40,701 nucleotides of DNA from Clostridium thermopalmarium DSM 5974 (lineage in GTDB: Bacteria; Bacillota; Clostridia; Clostridiales; Clostridiaceae), in NCBI RefSeq assembly GCF_002995795.1, contig NZ_PVXN01000055.1, positions 1-40,701 on the forward strand, read 5' to 3'. The translations under genes were made by a program, and so were the position numbers. Shown one piece after another: positions 35,044 through 40,701 of this stretch. How positions within the stretch are numbered: the first letter of the stretch is position 1; each line of letters opens with the position of its first letter. The notes under the pieces are model-generated. The model had not been told where the DNA came from and did no database searches. It worked only from the letters and a program-made list of their open reading frames with translations.

Positions 35044-36480
35044 ATGGGAAAACAAAAAAAATTCGTTGAAGCTATAACTGCCATGGATGTAGATTTCGCT
35101 CAATGGTATACTGACATTGTAAAAAAGGCTGAACTTGTTGATTATTCAAGTGTTAAAGGATGCATGATTATTCGTCCTTATGGATATTCAATATGGGAAA
35201 ACATTCAAAAACATTTAGATCAAAAATTTAAGGAAACAGGACATGAAAATGTATATATGCCAATGTTCATTCCTGAGAGCTTGCTTCAAAAAGAAAAGGA
35301 CCACGTTGAAGGTTTTGCTCCTGAGGTTGCTTGGGTAACTCATGGAGGTAATGAAGAACTAGCAGAAAGATTATGTATTCGCCCTACTTCTGAAACTCTA
35401 TTTTGCGACCACTATGCAAAGATAATTCAATCTTACAATGACCTTCCAAAGAAATACAACCAATGGTGTTCTGTAGTAAGATGGGAAAAAACAACTCGTC
35501 CTTTCTTAAGAACAACTGAATTCTTATGGCAAGAAGGTCATACAGCTCATGCAACAGCTGAAGAATCAGAAAAAGAAACTATAGATATGCTAAATATTTA
35601 TGCTGATTTCTGTGAAAATGTTCTAGCAATACCAGTTATAAAGGGACAAAAAACAGAAAAAGAAAAATTTGCTGGTGCAAAAGCAACTTATACAATAGAA
35701 AGCTTAATGCATGATGGTAAGGCATTACAAAGTGGTACATCACACAACTTTGGAGATAACTTCTCAAAAGCTTTTAATATTCAATACACTGATAAAAATG
35801 GTCAGCTTCAATATGTTCACCAAACTTCTTGGGGTATGACAACAAGACTTATTGGAGCAATAATTATGGTACACGGTGATGACAGCGGTCTAAAATTACC
35901 ACCAAAAATTGCACCAATTCAAGTTATGATAGTTCCAATTGCACAACACAAAGAAGGAGTTATTGAAAAAGCAATGGAGCTTAAGGATAGAATATCTAAA
36001 GTTGCTAGAGTTGACATAGATACTAGCGACAAGATGCCTGGATGGAAGTTTAATGAATATGAAATGAAAGGTATTCCTGTTCGTCTTGAAGTTGGACCAA
36101 AGGATATAGAAAACAATCAAGTTGTACTAGTACGCCGTGATACTAGAGAAAAAATATTTGTTTCCATGGAAGAACTCGAAACTAAAATTGCTGAGCTTTT
36201 AGAAGATATTCAAAAATCCATGTATGAGCATGCTCTAAAGCACAGAGAAGAAAATACTTACTCTGCAAAAACTTTAGATGAATTTAAAGACATTGCAGAA
36301 AATAAACCTGGCTTTATTAAAGCAATGTGGTGTGGAGATAGAGCTTGCGAAGAAAAATTAAAAGAAGTTGCTGGAGTAACTTCAAGATGTATTCCATTTG
36401 AACAGGAAACTATCTCTGATAAATGTGTCTGCTGTGGAGGCGAAGCTAAACACATGGTTTATTGGGGAAAAGCGTACTAA
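35044..36480 (+). CDS. proS: Prolyl-tRNA synthetase, archaeal/eukaryal-type (ProS type 3)
   Basis: A 478-residue class II synthetase that charges tRNA-Pro. It lacks the editing insertion of the long bacterial form and has the shorter archaeal-type layout. Motif 2 is visible as [20 protein letters not shown] and motif 3 near [12 protein letters not shown]. The C-terminal zinc domain has spaced cysteines ([16 protein letters not shown]) and ends in the typical Trp/Tyr tail YWGKAY. A GGAGG site precedes the ATG, and expression should follow proline-tRNA charging through the T-box. Confidence 0.95.
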   Translation: MGKQKKFVEAITAMDVDFAQWYTDIVKKAELVDYSSVKGCMIIRPYGYSIWENIQKHLDQKFKETGHENVYMPMFIPESLLQKEKDHVEGFAPEVAWVTHGGNEELAERLCIRPTSETLFCDHYAKIIQSYNDLPKKYNQWCSVVRWEKTTRPFLRTTEFLWQEGHTAHATAEESEKETIDMLNIYADFCENVLAIPVIKGQKTEKEKFAGAKATYTIESLMHDGKALQSGTSHNFGDNFSKAFNIQYTDKNGQLQYVHQTSWGMTTRLIGAIIMVHGDDSGLKLPPKIAPIQVMIVPIAQHKEGVIEKAMELKDRISKVARVDIDTSDKMPGWKFNEYEMKGIPVRLEVGPKDIENNQVVLVRRDTREKIFVSMEELETKIAELLEDIQKSMYEHALKHREENTYSAKTLDEFKDIAENKPGFIKAMWCGDRACEEKLKEVAGVTSRCIPFEQETISDKCVCCGGEAKHMVYWGKAY

Positions 36481-36490
36481 TATAATCAAT

Positions 36491-36534
36491 AAAAAACTTA
36501 GGTGTATGCTTCTGCATGAACACCTAAGTTTTTA
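36491..36534 (+). terminator. Terminator of proS
   Basis: AAAAACTTAGGTG (36492-36504) pairs exactly with CACCTAAGTTTTT (36521-36533), with an extra small stem in the loop. It is symmetrical enough to act both ways. Confidence 0.85.
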
Positions 36535-36613
36535 TTCTATCATAAACCTTTATAAACATTTAAATTTGTAAGTCTTCATTCCATAAACACTTAATTTCTT
36601 ATAAAACTTTTCT

Positions 36614-37297
36614 CTATCTGCGTTTCATATTACGAATAAGAGCTTTTGTTTCCTTGTCTACTCGTAAAGATTCCGTAATCTTTTGCAGTGATTTGTTATA
36701 TGTGAAATCATCTAATCTATTGTTTTTTAAATATTCCATTGTTTTTTCTGGAAACTTAACATAACAAACTGAAATAGCCCAAGCAATAGCCATTTTTACA
36801 TAATATCCTTCATGTTTTATTTTGTCTAGTACCTTTAATACTCTGTCAATATAATTTTCTTCTATATAAAAACTAATGAGCATTACAACTCCAAAACGTA
36901 CATCAAATTCTCGCTCAGATGATAAATATGGTTGTATAAAATTCCACACACGTTCCTTATTTGCTTTTGTAAATTTTAATCCATTACAAAAACTATCACA
37001 AATAGCCCAATTATCAATTTTAGGTATAAAATTAGAAACATAATTTAAGACTTCTTCAATATCAGCCTTCACATATCCAAGTATTAGTCCTTGCAGCATA
37101 ACTTCCTCATAGTAATCACTTTGTGCTGCTTTTATATACTCTCGCCAATTTTCTTTAGCTAACTGCTTCGCCATTTTTCTTAATAGTGGCAATCTAACTC
37201 CAACAATATTATTAGCATTAGGACATAATTTACTATGAAACTTTTTATACTCTTCATCTGCTAATTGAAAAATTTGTTGTCTTACTATGTTCTCCAT
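36614..37297 (-). CDS. AlkD-like DNA alkylation repair protein
   Basis: A 227-residue all-helical protein of the AlkD family (HEAT-like repeats), DNA glycosylases that remove bulky or cationic alkylated bases. Features include GVRLPLLRKMAKQL near the start, the DNWAICDSFCNGLK segment and the EREFDVRFGVVML repeat. Length matches the family. The ATG at 37297 was preferred because a GAGGTGG site precedes it; the frame extends 36 residues upstream without a site. It lies between proS and an L,D-transpeptidase gene and shares no operon with proS. Confidence 0.82.
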   Translation of the reverse strand: MENIVRQQIFQLADEEYKKFHSKLCPNANNIVGVRLPLLRKMAKQLAKENWREYIKAAQSDYYEEVMLQGLILGYVKADIEEVLNYVSNFIPKIDNWAICDSFCNGLKFTKANKERVWNFIQPYLSSEREFDVRFGVVMLISFYIEENYIDRVLKVLDKIKHEGYYVKMAIAWAISVCYVKFPEKTMEYLKNNRLDDFTYNKSLQKITESLRVDKETKALIRNMKRR

Positions 37298-37373
37298 ATC
37301 CCACCTCATTCTTTGGCTTTTCCAACTAATTATCTTATAGTTATAATATAACGCAAAAAAGGATTTAAGACTA

Positions 37374-38927
37374 CTAGTAACAAATAATAGGAGTACCTTC
37401 TTCAATATTATTAAATATAGCCTTTGCTACATTATAAGGTGAATTTATACACCCATGTGAGCCGTTTGTCTTATATATATTTCCTCCAAACACACTTCTC
37501 CAGCTAGCATCATGAATTCCTATACCTCCATTAAAAGGCATCCAAAAGTCAACAGGCGAAGCATAGCCTGGACCTCTAAGAACAGCATTTCTTTGCTTAT
37601 ATTTTAAGCTATATATTCCTTTAGGTGTTGAATGTCCCATTTTTACATTACCTGTGACAACATCTCCTTGTACTATTAATGAACCATTTTTATAAAACCA
37701 TAAGTACTGTTTTGATAAATCAATTTCTACATAGGTATTTCCAATATCATTGTTATCACGAGAAAAGGCAGTTTGGCTGTATGCAGGCTCCTTTGTTATT
37801 GTTTTTCCTTCCTTTATAATTTTAATTAAATTTTCTACTTCTTTAGTCTTATCAATACACCAACCGTAATCACCACCACCGATATTTATAACTTTTCCTG
37901 ATGATGTAGTAAAACTCCTCATCTTACCAACTGTATTATACGTTTTAGAAAGCATATTTACGTATTCTTTCACCTTTTTTTTATCAAATTTAATTTCAAG
38001 GTTTTCATCAACTGTAAGCCACTTATTTATTATTGAACCATCTAAGATTTCTGTCTTTTTTCCAAATGTATAGGTAATTTTCGAAGATACATACTTATTA
38101 AGTGTATCTCTAACTTTTATGACTTTTGGTGACTTTGAATTATATCTAGGTTTTATATAGCAACCAGCCGATTCCAAATCTAGTTCAACTTCTGTCTTAA
38201 GAATTGAATCTACTACATGGGAATATAATAGATTTTTATCCACCTTGTTTCCTGGAATTTCATCTATGATTATATAATTACTTCCTTTATACTGAAATCT
38301 TGGATTCTTAGGTTCAATTACATTTTTACTATCAAAACATGATAGTTTATCTATTTTATTCTTCAATAATTTATCATCATATGAAACTTCCACTGTAATC
38401 TCAGAATCTTCTGTGTTAAAAAAAGAAAAAGTCCATTTAAAAGGATTTTGACTATCTTTAAATTTTTTTAATTTGTCATATAATGAATTATATTTTAATC
38501 CAATATCAATGGCTTTTATTTTCTCACTTTTATTCCCTCGTTCTTTTAGATTTAATTCATAATTTTCAATTTTAGATGTCATTATTTCTGCTACTTCCTC
38601 TACAGTTTTTCCTGAAACATCAATAGAATTAACCTTAGAGCCAAAGTAAAAATGATTAGTATAATACTTTACCATCCCAAAATAAATAACAAGCAAGGTG
38701 CAAAAGACTGCTACTATTCCTATGACAATCTTTTTGCGTTTTTCAGTTGACCTTACTATCTCCTCTCCAGTTGAATCCTCTGCCATATCATTTGCTGAAC
38801 TCTCTGTTTTCTCATTTAGAAATTTTTCTTTCTCTGATAATTCTTCAAGTTTTTCATCAATTGGCTCTCCTATTTTTTCTAGTGATTCTCCTATTGATTT
38901 TTCTACTTCCTTTTTCGTAGCACTCAC
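37374..38927 (-). CDS. Membrane-anchored L,D-transpeptidase (YkuD) with peptidoglycan-binding N-domains
   Basis: A 517-residue cell-wall enzyme. Residues 1-65 are charged and cytoplasmic, a single membrane segment follows (about 68-88, KKIVIGIVAVFCTLLVIYFG), then an external region resembling the YoaR/PG_binding_4 repeats, and a YkuD catalytic domain at the C-terminus with SHGCIN; the catalytic Cys is residue 493. It would cross-link peptidoglycan (3-3 links) or attach proteins to it. The likely start is a GTG overlapping the AGAGGTG site, so the exact start is uncertain. It lies upstream of the AlkD-like gene by about 75 bases. Confidence 0.88.
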   Translation of the reverse strand: MSATKKEVEKSIGESLEKIGEPIDEKLEELSEKEKFLNEKTESSANDMAEDSTGEEIVRSTEKRKKIVIGIVAVFCTLLVIYFGMVKYYTNHFYFGSKVNSIDVSGKTVEEVAEIMTSKIENYELNLKERGNKSEKIKAIDIGLKYNSLYDKLKKFKDSQNPFKWTFSFFNTEDSEITVEVSYDDKLLKNKIDKLSCFDSKNVIEPKNPRFQYKGSNYIIIDEIPGNKVDKNLLYSHVVDSILKTEVELDLESAGCYIKPRYNSKSPKVIKVRDTLNKYVSSKITYTFGKKTEILDGSIINKWLTVDENLEIKFDKKKVKEYVNMLSKTYNTVGKMRSFTTSSGKVINIGGGDYGWCIDKTKEVENLIKIIKEGKTITKEPAYSQTAFSRDNNDIGNTYVEIDLSKQYLWFYKNGSLIVQGDVVTGNVKMGHSTPKGIYSLKYKQRNAVLRGPGYASPVDFWMPFNGGIGIHDASWRSVFGGNIYKTNGSHGCINSPYNVAKAIFNNIEEGTPIICY

Positions 38928-39116
38928 CTCTTACCTAAAACAAAATTTAGAATTAGTAATTTGTTCTTAAGAGATTAGTGAATCTTATACTAATAAGTTC
39001 ACATTTCATTGTATGTGCTAACTTTTACACTTAAGACAATTATTTAAAAAATCAATTTCCATATTAATTCATTTTATGTTTTAGGTTATAGTAAAGTTAC
39101 TACAAAAAATAAAAAA

Positions 39117-39137
39117 TAGGTGCACAGCACCCTATAG
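39117..39137 (-). terminator. Terminator overlapping the ogt stop codon
   Basis: On the minus strand GGGTGC and GCACC close a small loop and are followed by TATTTTTTATTTTTT. The stem starts inside the last codons of ogt. Confidence 0.7.
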
Positions 39138-39614
39138 TATTCCTTTAAATTTCTTCTCGTGATTCAGTAGCCATTCTTTTATGTGCAGTCCTCCTGCATA
39201 TCCTACAAGCTTTCCATTGCTGCCTATTATTCTGTGGCAAGGAATAATTATTGCTATTTTATTTTTATTATTGGAGTTTCCAACAGCCCTTACAGCTTTT
39301 TCGTTTCCTATTCTAATAGCAATATCTTTATATGTAGCCACTTCCCCATAAGGAATCTTAGTAAGTTCCGTCCATACTTTCTTTTGAAATTCAGTTCCCT
39401 CTATATGAAGCTTTAAATCAAAACTTTTTCTCTTTCCTTTAAAATATTCATCTAACTGAGTATAAGCTTCTTGTAAAATTGGAATCATTTTGTCATTTCT
39501 TCCTAACTTATCTACAAAATTAATATGAGTTATAGCATCTTCATTGCTTTTAATTTCTACTATTCCAATTGGCGATTCATAGTAAACGGTATATGTTGAT
39601 TCACCTTTTCCCAT
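39132..39614 (-). CDS. ogt: Methylated-DNA-protein cysteine methyltransferase
   Basis: A 160-residue suicide repair protein that takes the methyl group from O6-methylguanine onto its own Cys. The active motif is IIPCHRII (Cys126), with GEVATYKDIA and AVRAVGNSNN before it. It has the length of Ogt-type proteins and no Ada-like extra domains. GGTGGAAAG lies before the ATG. With the AlkD-like gene 2 kb away it gives the region an alkylation-repair flavour, but the genes are not in one operon. Confidence 0.92.
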   Translation of the reverse strand: MGKGESTYTVYYESPIGIVEIKSNEDAITHINFVDKLGRNDKMIPILQEAYTQLDEYFKGKRKSFDLKLHIEGTEFQKKVWTELTKIPYGEVATYKDIAIRIGNEKAVRAVGNSNNKNKIAIIIPCHRIIGSNGKLVGYAGGLHIKEWLLNHEKKFKGIL

Positions 39615-39801
39615 ATTTTCTTTCCACCTTTATTCTAGTTTTAAGTATTAACCAAACTTCTTTTTATAATTAATTATAACATAAGTTTTTTAATTTATAT
39701 CTACATTTTCTATCTATGAATTGCTGCATACATAAAATTACAAACTAGCGCATAACATAATTATTTAAAATAGCAACTATATCAAAAAATTCTCAAAAAA
39801 G

Positions 39802-39830
39802 TACTGCTGATAAGTTGATTATCAGCAGTA
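39802..39830 (-). terminator. Terminator of the rubrerythrin gene
   Basis: TACTGCTGATA (39802-39812) pairs exactly with TATCAGCAGTA (39820-39830), followed on the minus strand by TTTTTT. Confidence 0.85.
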
Positions 39831-39846
39831 TCTTATGTAGTTTGTT

Positions 39847-40401
39847 TTAAAATTTTTCAAATATATCTTTCTTAACACCACAAATTGGGCACTTTTCTGG
39901 TGCTTCTCCTTCTACAGTAAATCCACAAACTGGACAAACATAGAAAGGATTATTATCCATATCCTTCTTTTCTTTTGCTAAGCCTTGAGCCTTTTTGAAT
40001 AATTCAGCATGATGTTTCTCTGCTTCAACAGCATAGTGGAAAGACTTTTCAGCATCCTTTTCTTCTTGAAATTTTGCAGTTTCAAGATATACAGGATACA
40101 TTTGATCGATTTCATGAAGTTCTCCATTTATGGCTCCTTGTAGATTTTCAACTATGTCTGTAAATCCAAATACAGCTCCTGCTGGAACAGTATAATCTCC
40201 TACTTGATCTTTAAGTACCTTAAAGTGATTCTTTGCATGAACCCATTCTGCATAAGCAACGGCTTTAAATAATCTTGCTATATTTGGGAACCCTTCTTTT
40301 TCTGCAGCTTCACCCCAAACTAGGTATCTCATGTGAGCCATACTCTCTCCACCATAAGCTGAACGAAGAAAATCTGCTGTCATAGCATTTTTTACTGACA
40401 T
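39847..40401 (-). CDS. rbr: Rubrerythrin
   Basis: A 184-residue oxidative-stress protein that reduces hydrogen peroxide in anaerobes. The N-terminal ferritin-like domain carries the di-iron ligands (Glu19 in GGESMAHMR, EWVHAKNH near 52-59, ELHEID, and EAEKHHAE). The C-terminal rubredoxin domain has CPVCG and CPICG pairs. The ATG at 40401 was chosen because AGAGGTG is well spaced for it, whereas the GTG three codons earlier lies in the site. No PerR box was seen with confidence in the upstream 300 bases. Confidence 0.95.
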   Translation of the reverse strand: MSVKNAMTADFLRSAYGGESMAHMRYLVWGEAAEKEGFPNIARLFKAVAYAEWVHAKNHFKVLKDQVGDYTVPAGAVFGFTDIVENLQGAINGELHEIDQMYPVYLETAKFQEEKDAEKSFHYAVEAEKHHAELFKKAQGLAKEKKDMDNNPFYVCPVCGFTVEGEAPEKCPICGVKKDIFEKF

Positions 40402-40617
40402 AAATTTCACCTCTTAATATAAATTTTAGGACAATCAAAAATATCTTAATCTTATTGCCATTTATTATGATACCCACATACAATAATTTTATTTATCAAC
40501 ATTTGCAATTTGTGCTTATTCTTATAAATAAAAACAATAAACATTTCAAATCTTTTTTGTTTTAATCTAAAAACGGTTCATTGTAAAATTAAATGCAACA
40601 GATAAAAAAATATTAAA
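40402..40617. other. AT-rich gap upstream of rubrerythrin, no gene seen
   Basis: About 215 bases with no convincing reading frame. It should hold the rubrerythrin promoter, but I found no -35/-10 pair I would defend; CATAAT near 40470 is a possible -10 box on the minus strand. Confidence 0.5.
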
Positions 40618-40683
40618 ACCATAGTGAAAATCATGTATGATATAGGTGTTGAGTATAAACATACAGGAGATTTTCACTATGGT
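40618..40683 (+). repeat. 15-bp inverted repeat enclosing the start codon of the edge gene
   Basis: ACCATAGTGAAAATC (40618-40632) and GATTTTCACTATGGT (40669-40683) are exact inverted copies. The right arm begins in the ribosome site AGGAG (40665-40669) and contains the ATG (40679-40681). An RNA started before 40618 would fold and hide the start; one started in the 36-base loop would not. Confidence 0.75.
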
Positions 40684-40701
40684 TCATGATACTGATTATA
40701 A
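40679..40701 (+). CDS. Start of an unidentified gene running off the window (possibly a transposase)
   Basis: Only seven full codons are visible, reading MVHDTDY, after AGGAG with good spacing. A start codon hidden in an inverted repeat recalls the left ends of several insertion sequences, but the peptide alone does not identify it. Confidence 0.4.

Noticed and set aside
40402-40500. PerR or Fur box upstream of rubrerythrin
   Set aside because: There is no sequence close enough to the TTATAAT-type palindrome to support it.
1-40701. CRISPR array, rRNA or tRNA genes, prophage
   Set aside because: I saw no regularly spaced repeats longer than the 12-mers at 112-140, no tRNA-like or rRNA sequence and no phage structural genes.

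Overview
The window looks like chromosomal DNA of a low-GC, anaerobic, Clostridium-like Firmicute. The grounds are very AT-rich sequence, strong AGGAGG-type ribosome binding sites, many simple hairpin terminators, a T-box ahead of an archaeal-type prolyl-tRNA synthetase, a class II (Firmicute-type) GalT, and a rubrerythrin. The species assignment is inference; no rRNA or tRNA gene is present.

Layout. Positions 1-107 are the end of an IS3/IS150-like insertion sequence that abuts a McrB-like AAA+ gene lacking its C-terminus (128-1900). Then comes housekeeping and repair: a Nudix hydrolase, a short UvrC-like GIY-YIG nuclease, a rhodanese, a YfcE-type phosphodiesterase, a SWIM/SNF2 helicase, a soluble chemotaxis-type sensor, a secreted repeat protein split by a frameshift, and an RluF-type pseudouridine synthase. 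Transport follows: an Amt ammonium channel, a pair of small DUF606 (YdcZ) membrane proteins, a polyamine importer (potA-potB-potCD, with permease and binding protein fused), and a heterodimeric ABC exporter behind a MarR regulator. A CAP-domain lipoprotein gene with an in-frame TGA in its signal peptide and a PHP-DUF4397 fusion come next. Positions 24718-34268 form a complete galactoside module read leftward: mglB-mglA-mglC-galK-galT-GH42 beta-galactosidase-LacI regulator. The right end holds T-box-proS, an AlkD-like protein, an L,D-transpeptidase, Ogt, rubrerythrin, and the start of a further gene at the window edge whose start codon lies in a 15-bp inverted repeat.

How the genes fit together. 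MglBAC would import galactose or galactosides. The GH42 enzyme has no signal peptide and would cut them in the cytoplasm. GalK and GalT feed galactose into the Leloir pathway; galE and galM are not here. A LacI-like palindrome sits just downstream of a TTGACA promoter ahead of mglB and is the obvious site for the cluster's own repressor. The polyamine operon has a well-formed promoter followed by a leader containing a terminator-like hairpin and a competing upstream pairing, which could be an attenuator or riboswitch.

Four genes look broken or recoded: the McrB-like gene (IS junction), the chemotaxis gene (possible slip on seven A), the secreted repeat protein (frameshift after the signal peptide) and the CAP lipoprotein (TGA). 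I did not find a clearly new multi-gene system. The best leads are the pot leader, the PHP-DUF4397 fusion, the broken genes and the start-codon hairpins at both window edges.
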